Below, one piece after another: positions 17,649 through 26,809 of a DNA stretch of 42,320 nucleotides. The DNA comes from Chitinimonas sp. BJB300. Lineage in GTDB: Bacteria; Pseudomonadota; Gammaproteobacteria; Burkholderiales; Chitinimonadaceae. The DNA lies in NCBI RefSeq assembly GCF_002735695.1, contig NZ_PDZH01000029.1:1-42320 (forward strand), given 5' to 3'. Numbering within the stretch: the stretch's first letter is position 1; every line of letters starts with the position of its first letter. The position numbers and the translations under genes were made by a program. Under the pieces are notes generated by a model. The model had not been told where the DNA came from. It worked only from the letters and a program-made list of their open reading frames with translations, and ran no database searches.

Positions 17649-18272
17649 ATGACTATCGGATTATTTATCGACGGTGCGTATGCCTATAAGGCATTCGGCC
17701 GCGAAAAGATCAACTATCTGGAACTCAGAAGGTTGATCGAAGATGAGTTGGGCGATGAGGTGGATGAAGGCTACTTTTTTAATGCTGATGACAACCAGGC
17801 CATGTCTTCCAAGTTGCACAATGCGTTGTCCTTTCCCTACCCAAAGGGGCCAGGCCTTCGCGTGAAGAACTACTGGCTGCAGAAAAAACAGCTCTATTGG
17901 CCTAACCACCTTGGCGGTGGCCCGGTCATCCATCCTGATCAATCTCATATCAACTACGAAATCACGACTCAGAAGGCAGTGGATGTGGGTTTGGTCTATC
18001 ACATGACCCGCTCCTTCCATAAGCGCAAATGGACCAAGCTTGCATTGTTTGCAGGCGATGGTGATTTTCATGAGCCGGTGCAGAATCTGGTTGAATATGA
18101 GAATGTCGATCTCTACCTTATCGGCTCTCTGAACAGTATTGCTGACGTGCTGCGTCCCTATGCCCGTCGCATTATTGAAGTGGATGTTGAGCCTGTTCGC
18201 AGCCGCTTGCGTTTTGTGGACCGGTGGCGTGAAGGTCATGTTGAGCGTTACAGCGACGAACAACCGGTTTAG
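17649..18272 (+). CDS. NYN (PIN-like, LabA/DUF88) domain protein
   Basis: A 207-residue protein with a complete NYN nuclease-like domain: GLFIDGAY with Asp8, QKAVDVGLVYHM with Asp112, and LFAGDGDF with Asp137 and Asp139, an acidic set that binds Mg2+ in PIN-fold RNases. This points to a metal-dependent RNase or RNA-processing protein in the cytoplasm; targets are unknown. It has its own AT-rich upstream region and is followed 5 bases later by ubiJ, so its promoter may also drive ubiJ. Confidence 0.83.
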   Translation: MTIGLFIDGAYAYKAFGREKINYLELRRLIEDELGDEVDEGYFFNADDNQAMSSKLHNALSFPYPKGPGLRVKNYWLQKKQLYWPNHLGGGPVIHPDQSHINYEITTQKAVDVGLVYHMTRSFHKRKWTKLALFAGDGDFHEPVQNLVEYENVDLYLIGSLNSIADVLRPYARRIIEVDVEPVRSRLRFVDRWREGHVERYSDEQPV

Positions 18273-18277
18273 TTGGG

Positions 18278-18844
18278 ATGCTTGGTCGGGCGGTTCTCAA
18301 CCATCTCTTATTGCAGCGGGCGGATTTGCGAGAAGCATTGGCTCCCTATGCTGGGCAAAGTGCTCGACTTAGTGTTCCGCCGTTCCGTCTTGATTTCACC
18401 ATTGGTAGCGACAGCCTCTTGCATGCCGCGACGGGTGAGCCTGCGGCGAGCATCCTCATTCCACCCTGGGTATTGCCCAGGCTGGCCTTGCGTGATCCGG
18501 CGGCTGAAAGAGCGCTGCAAATAAGTGGTGATATACAGATGGCCGGTGCATTGGGCCGCGTCCTCCAAGCGCTCGACTGGGATGCAGAGGCGGATCTTGC
18601 CCGGCTTGTGGGTGATATTCCAGCGCATCGTTTGGCTGAAACAGCGCGCAATGTGATAGGGGACCCGCGTGCTATCGCGCTTAATTTGGCCGAAACCACG
18701 GTTGAATATTTGCAGGAAGAAGCCCGTTTGCTCGTGGCACGTCCTTCAGTAGACCAGTTTGTAGGGCAGGTCGATACCTTACGCGACGATATGGCCCGCC
18801 TGACCAAGCGGCTGGCCCGACTAGAAAATGGAGACAAACCATAA
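18278..18844 (+). CDS. ubiJ: Ubiquinone biosynthesis accessory factor UbiJ (SCP2-like)
   Basis: A 188-residue protein with an SCP2-type lipid-binding domain in the first half (ARLSVPPFRLDFTIGSD, then ISGDIQMAGALGRVLQALDWDAEADLARLVGD) and a C-terminal coiled coil (TLRDDMARLTKRLARLE). UbiJ, with UbiK, organises the soluble complex of ubiquinone enzymes and presents the lipid intermediates. The GDxxLA..LDWDxExDLARLVGD region is the recognisable family hallmark. Its stop is immediately followed by the ATG of the AlaX gene. Confidence 0.88.
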   Translation: MLGRAVLNHLLLQRADLREALAPYAGQSARLSVPPFRLDFTIGSDSLLHAATGEPAASILIPPWVLPRLALRDPAAERALQISGDIQMAGALGRVLQALDWDAEADLARLVGDIPAHRLAETARNVIGDPRAIALNLAETTVEYLQEEARLLVARPSVDQFVGQVDTLRDDMARLTKRLARLENGDKP

Positions 18845-19555
18845 ATGAGCGCGCTGCTGTTTCGTGAAGATGCGTATTTGCAAAGTTGCACGGCCAGCGT
18901 CACCGCAGTTGATGTGCGTGGTATTCAATTTGATCGCACTGTGTTTTACCCAAATGGTGGGGGCCAACCCGGCGATGTAGGTAGTCTACAGCGAGAGGAT
19001 GGTAGTAACCTCGCTATTGTTAATACCATCAAGGGTGATGCGCCGGATGAGGTGTTGCATGTCCTGGCTGATGGCGTTGAACAGCCCGCAGTGGGTGAGA
19101 CAGTGCGATTGCAGCTCGATTGGGATCGTCGCTATGCCCATATGCGTTATCACACAGCCTTGCATCTGCTTTGTGCTGTCGTGGCTGCGCCGGTTACTGG
19201 TGGCCAAGTTGCGCAGGACAAAGCCCGGCTGGATTTCGCCGTTGATATGGACGCGTTGAACAAAGATGCCATCGAAACAGGGTTGAATGCCTTTGTTGCT
19301 GCGGGCCATGCGGTTGATCAGCGTTGGATCAGTGATGCGGAGCTTGATGCGCAGCCGGAGCTGATCAAGACCATGTCTGTCTCACCGCCTCGCGGTGCAG
19401 GTGAGGTCCGGTTGATTGAAGTGGCGGGAACTGACCTGCAACCCTGCGGCGGTACCCATGTATGCAACACCGCCGAGATTGGCCGCTTGGTGGTGCAGAA
19501 AATCAAATCCGAAGGTAAACAGAACAAACGCGTCATCATCGCTTTCGCCGCCTAA
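18845..19555 (+). CDS. Alanyl-tRNA editing protein (AlaX type)
   Basis: A 236-residue free-standing editing domain related to the editing and C-terminal parts of alanyl-tRNA synthetase. The metal site is complete: His103 and His107 in HTALH, Cys201 and His205 in CGGTH. The N-terminal YPNGGGQPGD is the AlaX-II signature. It hydrolyses Ser- or Gly-tRNA(Ala) in trans. ATG directly follows the ubiJ stop, and ubiB begins 30 bases after its own stop, so it is embedded in a ubiquinone operon with no obvious functional link. Confidence 0.92.
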   Translation: MSALLFREDAYLQSCTASVTAVDVRGIQFDRTVFYPNGGGQPGDVGSLQREDGSNLAIVNTIKGDAPDEVLHVLADGVEQPAVGETVRLQLDWDRRYAHMRYHTALHLLCAVVAAPVTGGQVAQDKARLDFAVDMDALNKDAIETGLNAFVAAGHAVDQRWISDAELDAQPELIKTMSVSPPRGAGEVRLIEVAGTDLQPCGGTHVCNTAEIGRLVVQKIKSEGKQNKRVIIAFAA

Positions 19556-19585
19556 CCTTGGACTGGCCCCTACGGCCACTCGCCC

Positions 19586-21106
19586 ATGTTTCTTTTCCGC
19601 TTGTTCAAAATTATCCGTGTCGTGTTTGCCTATGGTCTGGATGAGTTCATCCTGGGCCACGAGCGTGTGCGTGGGTTGGAGCGGTTCGTCAGTATCGTGC
19701 TGTTTTGGCGCCGATTCGATACCCCTCGGGCAGTGCGGTTGCGGTTGGCGATGGAAAAGCTGGGACCGATTTTTGTCAAATTCGGGCAGGTGCTGTCTAC
19801 ACGGCGTGATCTGTTGCCGGTGGACCTGGCCGATGAATTGGCGCGCTTGCAGGATAAGGTGCCGCCATTCGACTCCGACCTTGCGGCGAAGATCATCCAG
19901 CAAAGCCTTGGGCGAATACCCGAGCAGTTGTTCCGCCGGTTCGATACCCAGCCTGTTGCCTCGGCTTCTGTGGCGCAGGTTCATTATGCGGAAATGCATG
20001 ATGGCCGGCGTGTCGCGGTCAAGGTATTGCGCCCGGCAATCCGTCCAATCATCGAGATGGATATGGCCTTGCTTAAAGTCATGGCCTGGTTGGTGGAAAA
20101 GTTGTTTGCCGATGGTAAGCGGCTAAGACCTCGTGAAGTGGTGGCCGAGTTCGACCGCTATCTGCACGATGAGCTGGACCTGCAACTGGAAGCCGCTAAT
20201 GCTAGCCAACTGAGACGTAATTTCCTTAACAGCAATATGTTGCTGGTGCCAGAAGTATTTTGGGATTACACCAGCCGTGATGTGATGGTGATGGAGTGGA
20301 TGGAAGGCACCCCCATCTCCCAGGTCGAGAAACTGCGGGCTGATGGCATTGACCTGAAAAAGCTCGGTCGCTATGGCGTGGAGATTTTCTTCACGCAGGT
20401 ATTTCGCGATGGTTTTTTCCATGCCGATATGCACCCAGGCAATATCTTTGTCTCCTCTGACAATCGCTATATCGCGCTCGATTTCGGCATTATCGGCAGC
20501 CTCGCTGATGAAGATCGCCGCTATTTGGCAATCAACTTCCTCGCGTTCTTTCAGCGGGACTACAAGCGCGTTGCACTTACTCACATTGAATCAGGCTGGG
20601 TGCCCAAGGAAACCAAGGTCGGCGAGCTGGAAGCCGCCATCCGCACGGTTTGTGAGCCCATCTTCGATAAGCCCATCAGTCAAATCTCCTTGGGTCAGGT
20701 TCTGTTACGCCTGTTTGAAATCTCGCGTCGATTCAATGTCGAGATTCAGCCGCAACTCGTGTTGTTGCAAAAAACCCTTTTGAATATCGAGGGGCTTGGG
20801 CGTCAGCTTGATCCTGACCTGGATCTTTGGGCAACGGCCATGCCATTTCTTGAGCGTTGGATGAATGAGCAGATTGGCTGGCGGGCACTGGTACGTCAGA
20901 TCAAGCGTGAAGCCCCCTACTGGGCCGAGTCGCTCCCCTTGCTCCCGCGCGCGCTTGTCACCTTGGCAGACCCTGCTCGTCAGGCAAAGCAGCAGGAAGC
21001 TAGTGCACAGCTGATCGAGCTGCATCGATTACGCAATGAATGGTTGGCCGTGATCGCTGGCCTGCTGATGGCGATATTGGTTGTCCTGGCCATTGTGCTG
21101 CGCTGA
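19586..21106 (+). CDS. ubiB: Ubiquinone biosynthesis protein UbiB (ADCK/ABC1-type atypical kinase)
   Basis: A 506-residue member of the UbiB protein kinase-like family needed for ubiquinone production. It has the KxGQ motif (Lys65-Gln68 in [16 protein letters not shown]), the alanine-rich nucleotide loop ASASVAQVH (about 125-133), VAVKVLRP with the ATP-site lysine, FHADMHPGN and ALDFGIIG as the metal-binding DFG. Two hydrophobic segments at the C-terminus (about 480-505) anchor it in the inner membrane. It closes the ubi series; 230 non-coding bases separate it from ppc. Confidence 0.95.
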   Translation: MFLFRLFKIIRVVFAYGLDEFILGHERVRGLERFVSIVLFWRRFDTPRAVRLRLAMEKLGPIFVKFGQVLSTRRDLLPVDLADELARLQDKVPPFDSDLAAKIIQQSLGRIPEQLFRRFDTQPVASASVAQVHYAEMHDGRRVAVKVLRPAIRPIIEMDMALLKVMAWLVEKLFADGKRLRPREVVAEFDRYLHDELDLQLEAANASQLRRNFLNSNMLLVPEVFWDYTSRDVMVMEWMEGTPISQVEKLRADGIDLKKLGRYGVEIFFTQVFRDGFFHADMHPGNIFVSSDNRYIALDFGIIGSLADEDRRYLAINFLAFFQRDYKRVALTHIESGWVPKETKVGELEAAIRTVCEPIFDKPISQISLGQVLLRLFEISRRFNVEIQPQLVLLQKTLLNIEGLGRQLDPDLDLWATAMPFLERWMNEQIGWRALVRQIKREAPYWAESLPLLPRALVTLADPARQAKQQEASAQLIELHRLRNEWLAVIAGLLMAILVVLAIVLR

Positions 21107-21336
21107 CTAATCTATCTTCTTTACCCTTACGCTAGCGCTTTGAGTAGTTTCCACGCCATCTGGCTGAACCCCGTTCAGTACCGATGCCATCTATATTGGT
21201 AGCGGGAAACGCTGCGATTTCGTGAACTGGTTTGTGAGCAAGAGCTTCTATGTAGCGTGGTTGTCATTCCCTACGCGCAGTGACTCCGCTACATTGGGTG
21301 ATACACCGCTGCGCTCAATCCGATAAGAGATATGTC

Positions 21337-24096
21337 ATGACCCTCTACGACAACGCTACCTCCAAGGACCTGCCGCTGGAGCGGGATCTTGACCTTCTGG
21401 CGAGGCTGCTGGCCGATACGATTCGCCACGAAGCCGGTGAGGATACCCTTAAGCAGATTGAAGCAATACGCGAATTAGCGGTGCGTTTCGTTTGGGAGGC
21501 TGACTCCACTGCGGCAGACGAATTGACGGCGACGCTGGCTAATCTGAGCCACGACAACACTGTCGCCTTGGCGCGCGCATTCAGCTATTTTTCGCATCTT
21601 TCCAATATTGCTGAAGACCTGCATCACAATCGCCGCCGGCGTTACCACCGTATCCAGGGCAGCAAGGCACAGCGCGGGAGTTTGGCGCACTCATTGGAAG
21701 AGCTGACAACGCGTGGGGTGTCTCCCGAAGCCATCAAGAATATGGTGGCATCTACCTTGATAGCACCGGTGTTGACAGCCCACCCGACCGAGGTGCAGCG
21801 TAAGACCTTGCTCGATTGCGAGCGCACTATCGCCCGTACTTTGCGTATGCGCGATAGAGAAGCCCTGACGCAGGAGGAGCTGGAAGAGAACGATGCGGCA
21901 CTACAGCGCGTTGTATTGACGCTCTGGCAAACCCGGGAAATCCGGGCCTTCAAGCTGTCGGTGAAAGATGAGATTGAAAACGGGCTCAGTTACTTTCGTT
22001 CCACCTTTCTCAAGCAGCTGCCACGTATCTATATCGAGCTCGAAGATCGTCTGACCAAGCTGACCGGCAAAGAGGTGCAGCTGCCCACCTTTATGCATGT
22101 CGGTTGTTGGATTGGCGGCGATCGTGACGGTAACCCCTTCGTGATGCCCGAGGTAACCCTGCACGCGGTGGCCCGTCAAGCCGCGGTGGCATTCGACTTT
22201 TATTTTGAAGAGTCCACCAAGCTTGAAGGCGAGTTGAGTTTATCTTCACGCATGGTGGAAGTGAGCGAAGCCGTGCGTGATATTGCCCAACGCTCACCCA
22301 ACCAGCCTGCAAGCCGTGCGGAAGAGCCCTATCGTCAAGCCATGGCAGCAATTCGCCAGCGCATTTTGGCGACGGCGCATGTGCTGGGTAAATTCCGGGC
22401 CTATATCCTGCCATTTGAAGGTGCGGCTCCCTACGGCAGCGCAAAAGAACTGGGAGATGACCTGCGTGCTGTCAGTAATTCATTGGCTAGCCATGGCTCG
22501 GCCATTCTGGCTAGTGGCCGCCTGCGTCGGTTGATCCGGGCTGTCGATGTGTTTGGTTTTCACCTTGCGCCGCTCGATATGCGGCAGCACAGCAACGTGC
22601 ATGAAAAGGTGGTGGCCGAACTGTTCCAAAAAGCCGGCCTTGAAGATTACATGGTGTTGAATGAGACAGAACGCCGTGCTGCTTTGCTTCGTGAGCTTGC
22701 CAGTGCCCGCCTGTTGGTCACAACGTATGTGGAATACAGCGAAGAGAGCGCCAAGGAACTGGCTATCTATCGCACCGCGGCCGAAGTGCAGCAGAAGTAT
22801 GGCGTGGCCGCGCTGCCCAACTACATCATTTCGAATGCGCAAAGCGTATCCGACCTTCTGGAAGTAGCGGTGTTGCTCAAAGAGGTGGGTTTGATCGCCC
22901 TCTCGCCCAAGCCGCATGCAGCCATCAATATCATCCCCTTGTTCGAGACGATTCCCGACCTGCGCGGCAGTGATGAGATTGTGCGGGAGCTTTTTGCTTT
23001 GCCACAGTGGATGCAGTTGGTGGCACAGCGCCAGGGCGTGCAGGAGATCATGCTCGGGTATTCCGACAGTAACAAGGATGGCGGTTACCTGACTTCGAAC
23101 TGGGAGCTTTACAAAGCCGAGGTCAAGTTGGTGGATGTTTTCCACCAGGCCGGTGTGAAGCTGCGTTTGTTTCATGGTCGCGGCGGCTCGGTGGGCCGTG
23201 GTGGTGGCCCTAGTTATGAGGCCATTCTCGCCCAGCCGGCGGGGTCGGTGGCGGGGCAGATTCGAATTACCGAGCAAGGCGAAATCATTGCCGCCAAGTA
23301 TTCCGATGCCGAAGTGGGGCGGCGCAATCTTGAAACCCTGCTTGCCGCCACCTTGAGCGCCAGCTTCCCCGGCACCAAGGCATTGGATGCCGATACCCCT
23401 GCGCGTTTGGCATTGATGGAAAAGCTGTCTGACATTGCCTATCGCGAGTATCGCGATCTGGTCTATGCCACACCTGATTTTATTACCTATTTCCGCGAGG
23501 CGACGCCGATTTCGGAAATTGCCAAGCTCAACATCGGCAGCCGGCCGGCAGCGCGTAAGGCTACTAACAGCATTGCCGATTTACGCGCGATTCCCTGGGT
23601 GTTCTCCTGGGCGCAAAACCGCTTGATGCTGCCCGGTTGGTATGGATTTGGTACCGCGATTGCTGCGTACCGTGAAGAGAAGGGCGAGGCAGCCATTGAA
23701 GAGCTGGCGGGGCTTTACCGTGACTGGCCATTCTTTCGCACAACGATCAGCAATATGGAGATGGTGCTGGCCAAGAGCGATGTCCATTTGGCGAGGCGAT
23801 ATGCGGGTCTGGTCAAGGATGCGGACATCGCACAACGTATATTCGGACGTATCAAAGCCGAGTGGCGGAGGTCGGTGGATGCAGTGTTGGAAATTACGGG
23901 CCACAAAGAATTACTCGGCGACAATCCGTTACTGGCGCGCAGCCTGAAGAACCGTCTACCTTATCTGGATCCGCTCAACCATCTGCAAGTCGACCTGCTC
24001 AAGCGCTTCCGCGAGGGGGATGAGAGCGAAGACGTGCTGTATGCGATCCACCTCACTATCAACGGCGTTGCTGCGGGCCTGCGTAATAGTGGCTGA
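21337..24096 (+). CDS. ppc: Phosphoenolpyruvate carboxylase
   Basis: Anaplerotic enzyme that adds bicarbonate to PEP to make oxaloacetate. With the ATG at 21337 it has 919 residues, near the family norm. Catalytic segments are present: the histidine in VLTAHPTEVQRKTLLD, the arginines in HGRGGSVGRGGGP, and the lysine in GYSDSNKDGGYLTSNWEL. The C-terminus ends in the typical LTINGVAAGLRNSG. A longer in-frame start at 21280 gives 19 residues unlike the family. The carbonic anhydrase in this window would supply its bicarbonate; both are cytoplasmic. Confidence 0.97.
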   Translation: MTLYDNATSKDLPLERDLDLLARLLADTIRHEAGEDTLKQIEAIRELAVRFVWEADSTAADELTATLANLSHDNTVALARAFSYFSHLSNIAEDLHHNRRRRYHRIQGSKAQRGSLAHSLEELTTRGVSPEAIKNMVASTLIAPVLTAHPTEVQRKTLLDCERTIARTLRMRDREALTQEELEENDAALQRVVLTLWQTREIRAFKLSVKDEIENGLSYFRSTFLKQLPRIYIELEDRLTKLTGKEVQLPTFMHVGCWIGGDRDGNPFVMPEVTLHAVARQAAVAFDFYFEESTKLEGELSLSSRMVEVSEAVRDIAQRSPNQPASRAEEPYRQAMAAIRQRILATAHVLGKFRAYILPFEGAAPYGSAKELGDDLRAVSNSLASHGSAILASGRLRRLIRAVDVFGFHLAPLDMRQHSNVHEKVVAELFQKAGLEDYMVLNETERRAALLRELASARLLVTTYVEYSEESAKELAIYRTAAEVQQKYGVAALPNYIISNAQSVSDLLEVAVLLKEVGLIALSPKPHAAINIIPLFETIPDLRGSDEIVRELFALPQWMQLVAQRQGVQEIMLGYSDSNKDGGYLTSNWELYKAEVKLVDVFHQAGVKLRLFHGRGGSVGRGGGPSYEAILAQPAGSVAGQIRITEQGEIIAAKYSDAEVGRRNLETLLAATLSASFPGTKALDADTPARLALMEKLSDIAYREYRDLVYATPDFITYFREATPISEIAKLNIGSRPAARKATNSIADLRAIPWVFSWAQNRLMLPGWYGFGTAIAAYREEKGEAAIEELAGLYRDWPFFRTTISNMEMVLAKSDVHLARRYAGLVKDADIAQRIFGRIKAEWRRSVDAVLEITGHKELLGDNPLLARSLKNRLPYLDPLNHLQVDLLKRFREGDESEDVLYAIHLTINGVAAGLRNSG

Positions 24097-24106
24097 CGAG
24101 TTAGCT

Positions 24107-24601
24107 ATGAGTTTGTCCCGCTATCTAGTCGGTTTGTTTGCCTTGGGTTTAGCGGGTCAGGCCTATGCGCTGCCTATCGATTTCAACGACAAGGTTGAGG
24201 CTGCCCTGCTTTGCCGTTCTGATTGGAGCACGGTTTTCTGGCATGACTACTTCAATCGGAATTTACAGACGTCGATTCGCGACTGGGGCGAGGCACGTTG
24301 GTGGGGATCGCAGAACGCCCGTTTGGGTGGCGCCAACACCATCGAAATGTTCGCCAACCTCGATACCAGTTCAGCGTTGATGATAGGCACATTGATTGAC
24401 CAACCCGTTGAAGAGGTGAAACGGGTGGTGGAAGAGACATTGAAAGTGGAATTCAAGCCGGTACAGACCCTTTATGGGTTGCGTTACGTGACGGATACGC
24501 TGAGCGTGCTGACGGGGCTCAGTAACCAAAAGACCAAGTGGTACTGCGCCCGTTGGAACATGGGGAATCGGGAGAGGGTGAAGCCGATGACACCGAATTG
24601 A
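24107..24601 (+). CDS. Small exported protein of unknown function
   Basis: A 164-residue protein with a signal peptide (MSLSRYLVGLFALGLAGQAYA, then LPIDFN), so it is probably periplasmic. The mature part has an unusual tryptophan- and aromatic-rich stretch (DWSTVFWHDYFNRN, ARWWGSQ) and a central segment (TLIDQPVEEVKRVVEETL) that looks helical. It contains cysteines in LLCRSDW and KWYCARW that could form a disulfide. It starts 10 bases after ppc and ends before a terminator, so it is probably the last gene of that transcript. I do not recognise a family. Confidence 0.72.
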   Translation: MSLSRYLVGLFALGLAGQAYALPIDFNDKVEAALLCRSDWSTVFWHDYFNRNLQTSIRDWGEARWWGSQNARLGGANTIEMFANLDTSSALMIGTLIDQPVEEVKRVVEETLKVEFKPVQTLYGLRYVTDTLSVLTGLSNQKTKWYCARWNMGNRERVKPMTPN

Positions 24602-24629
24602 TGTCCTAACCGCACTGTTTGAATTGCCC

Positions 24630-24665
24630 AAAAAACCAAGCCGCCCTGAGGCGGCTTGGTTTTTT
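24630..24665. terminator. Bidirectional terminator between the exported-protein gene and the buf operon
   Basis: AACCAAGCCGCC pairs with GGCGGCTTGGTT around CTGA, with A/T runs on both sides. It ends the ppc transcript on plus and the doxX end of the buf operon on minus. Confidence 0.93.
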
Positions 24666-24671
24666 GCGGTA

Positions 24672-25151
24672 TCAGTGCTTTTTGTTAGGCAAATAACGCT
24701 GTATCAGCGCATCGAGCGATAGTTTGCCCGGCCCATGCGCTACCAACATTGCCAGCAGCAAACCCCACAGAATGTGTTGGGTCAGCCCGGCGGCTTGATC
24801 CGGCATGCCCAGTACATGCCAGTAAGACACGACTGCCATGACATTCACCCCGAACAGCCCAAGCGCACTGAGGCGACCTGCCAAACCAAGCGCCAGCAAT
24901 ATTGGGAAGGCCAGTTCCCCGGCGGTGCCTGCGACCGCAGCGACGACGGGTGGCAGCAGAGGCGCATGGTATTCCTCGGTGAATAACAGAATGGTGGTGT
25001 CCCAGTCCTGGATTTTGGTCAGGCCGGCGCTGAAAAACACATTGGCGATGTAGAGCCGTACGATCAGGTCAGCCAATGGGGCAAAGTAGCAATCAAGCAG
25101 ACTGCTGGCTTTTTGTCCTATCGCCAGACTACGGGTGAGAAGTGCATTCAT
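24672..25151 (-). CDS. DoxX family membrane protein of a bufferin operon
   Basis: A 159-residue inner-membrane protein with about four hydrophobic segments (around 26-45, 66-90, 95-112 and 120-140). The DoxX pattern is clear: VRLYIANVFFSAGLTKIQDWD, PVVAAVAGTAGELAFPILLALGLAGRLSALGL. It overlaps the BufC gene by four bases (TCAT on plus, ATGA on minus) and is the last gene of the operon. In bufferin operons a DoxX protein is a common fourth member; its role is not established and may be redox-related at the membrane. Confidence 0.85.
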   Translation of the reverse strand: MNALLTRSLAIGQKASSLLDCYFAPLADLIVRLYIANVFFSAGLTKIQDWDTTILLFTEEYHAPLLPPVVAAVAGTAGELAFPILLALGLAGRLSALGLFGVNVMAVVSYWHVLGMPDQAAGLTQHILWGLLLAMLVAHGPGKLSLDALIQRYLPNKKH

Positions 25152-25918
25152 GATTTTGGGTCCAGTTGAAAATCGACAATGACTTGGTCGGTTACCCAGC
25201 GCTGTAATGACAGTCCAAAATCAAATTCCATATCTTCATCGAGTGCCAATTCCAGCGCTTCGGCCAGCGGCAGCGCCTTTTGGCAGGCTTTCAGGAAGGC
25301 AAATTCGGCAGGTAGAAGTCGTTGCACTTGCACGCGATTACGTACATTGCGCCACACCAGTGCCTGTTCGCTGCCCTGGTCCGGTGATGGGAAGGCATTC
25401 GCGGCATCATGTTCGAGTGGCTGATGGGCACGCCATAGGCTGGCAATAGGCCAAGGTGAATGTAAAAGGCTGACGGCGGGGGCGAGCACAAAATGAAAGC
25501 CAGCCTGTTCTTCGCCGAAAGTCGCTGCCAGAGCATCGAGGCGTAGCGCCCCACAGTCGGCTGCGTAATAGGCCAGGTGGCAATGCCAGTCCAGTCTTGC
25601 AGTATCGGCCAGATAGGGCAGTGCTTGCGCCGGCACAAAAGTGGCGATGAAGCTCGGAAAGTCACCGCCATAGGTGTTCATATCGCCGGAAAGCGAAGGG
25701 GCTTGCCGGGCATAGGCGCGGGCCATCCCTCCAAAGAATTCTTCTCCCACCAGTTGCAGCACAACCGGGTAAGCCTCGGCCAAGGCATCGGCCCGATTGA
25801 ATAAGGTGTTGTTGGCATAAGCCGAGGCTCCGCGGGCTGTGGCGCCAAACAATGTTTCGGCCTTGGCGGCATCATGCGTGGCGGCAATAAAGCGCTGTTG
25901 CAGATCATCCAGGTTCAT
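25148..25918 (-). CDS. bufC: DUF2063 protein, BufC-type partner of the MNIO enzyme
   Basis: A 256-residue protein with the DUF2063 N-terminus LQQRFIAATHDAAKAETLFG and YANNTLFNRADALAEAYPVVLQLVGEEFFGGMARAYARQAPSLSGDMNTYG, the typical domain opening. In DUF692-containing RiPP systems the DUF2063 protein binds the precursor leader and helps the oxidase. It overlaps bufB by four bases and the DoxX gene by four, showing tight translational coupling. No signal peptide is seen, so it is cytoplasmic. Confidence 0.88.
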   Translation of the reverse strand: MNLDDLQQRFIAATHDAAKAETLFGATARGASAYANNTLFNRADALAEAYPVVLQLVGEEFFGGMARAYARQAPSLSGDMNTYGGDFPSFIATFVPAQALPYLADTARLDWHCHLAYYAADCGALRLDALAATFGEEQAGFHFVLAPAVSLLHSPWPIASLWRAHQPLEHDAANAFPSPDQGSEQALVWRNVRNRVQVQRLLPAEFAFLKACQKALPLAEALELALDEDMEFDFGLSLQRWVTDQVIVDFQLDPKS

Positions 25919-26748
25919 ACAGGTGTCTCTTGGGCATTTAGCATCGTCTGGGCTCGTGCGATTTCGGTCAATAGGTCAGCCAGCGGGGGGAGGTGGGTAT
26001 CCCGCTCGAGCAGAACTGGCCTAGGACCAAAGTGGGTAAGGGCAAATGCCAGCAAGTCCCACACTGCATCGCTCACCGGCGTGCCATGCGTATCCAACCA
26101 TAGCCCATCCTCGCGTTCTTCAAAGCCTGCAATATGAATTTCTCCAACCGCTTGGACCGGGAGTGCTTCAATCGCAGCACGGGCGTCGCGGTCCAAATTG
26201 TGTTGGTTTACGTAGAGGTTGTTCAGGTCGAGCAACAGGCCGCAGCCACTGCGCCGCGCTAGTTCTGCGAGGAATTCCCCTTCGGGAATGGCATCCTCGT
26301 TGAAGGCGACATAGCTAGACAGGTTTTCTATCAGCAGGTGGCGCCGCAATGCTTCCTGCGCTTGTTCAACCTGCGCCACCATGAAGTCCAGCGCGGCTTG
26401 GCTGTAGGGTAATGGCAGCAAGTCGTTGAAGCATTCGGTGGGTGTGCGGTTCCAGCACAAGTGTTCTGACACACTGGCGGGTTCCAGGCGTTCGATCAGG
26501 CTGCGAAATTTGCCCAGATGGGTTTCGTCGAGGCCGCAAGCTGAGCCCAAGCCCAGTCCCACGCCGTGTAGGCTCAAGGGATAGTCGGCGCGGATGGCGG
26601 TCAATGCCGCCAGGTTGGCCCCACCGCCAAAATAGTTCTCAGGGTGGACTTCCAGCCAGGCGATAGCGGGGCGTTCGGCCAGTACTTGGCGGATGTGGGG
26701 CAGACGCAAGCCAAGGCCGGCTGCAGGGGGAAGGGAGGGATGATGCAT
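25915..26748 (-). CDS. bufB: DUF692 multinuclear non-heme iron oxidase (MNIO), BufB type
   Basis: A 277-residue TIM-barrel enzyme of the DUF692 (UPF0276) family. It has GLGLRLPHIRQVL at the start, WLEVHPENYFGGG, LHGVGLGLGS, the metal-binding segments ENLSSYV, LLDLNNLYVNQHN, EIHIAGFEE and DTHG. Family enzymes hold two or three iron ions and oxidise cysteine side chains of small precursor peptides into heterocycles. The ATG at 26746-26748 is chosen because the frame further upstream (to 27009) is a shadow of bufA. A terminator-like hairpin separates it from bufA. Confidence 0.92.
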   Translation of the reverse strand: MHHPSLPPAAGLGLRLPHIRQVLAERPAIAWLEVHPENYFGGGANLAALTAIRADYPLSLHGVGLGLGSACGLDETHLGKFRSLIERLEPASVSEHLCWNRTPTECFNDLLPLPYSQAALDFMVAQVEQAQEALRRHLLIENLSSYVAFNEDAIPEGEFLAELARRSGCGLLLDLNNLYVNQHNLDRDARAAIEALPVQAVGEIHIAGFEEREDGLWLDTHGTPVSDAVWDLLAFALTHFGPRPVLLERDTHLPPLADLLTEIARAQTMLNAQETPV

Positions 26749-26756
26749 TTGCGTAT

Positions 26757-26789
26757 CCAAACAAAAACGGGCAGCCAAAGCCGCCCGTT
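26757..26789 (-). terminator. Intercistronic terminator/attenuator between bufA and bufB
   Basis: On the minus strand ACGGGC pairs with GCCCGT (extended by GC/GC inside one mismatch, small loop) and is followed by TTTTTG. It lies 20 bases after the bufA stop and before the bufB start. Partial read-through would give much more precursor peptide than enzyme. Confidence 0.8.
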
Positions 26790-26809
26790 GTGTATTGCCT
26801 GTGGCGAGA

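Noticed and set aside
21107-21336. Inverted repeat ATGTAGCG/CGCTACAT upstream of ppc as a possible operator or MITE
   Set aside because: Only 8 bp with a loop of about 30 bases and no repeat elsewhere in the window; not enough to call a site.
22480-23277. A 265-codon open frame on the minus strand
   Set aside because: It is antisense to the middle of ppc, whose catalytic motifs are intact; no family features.
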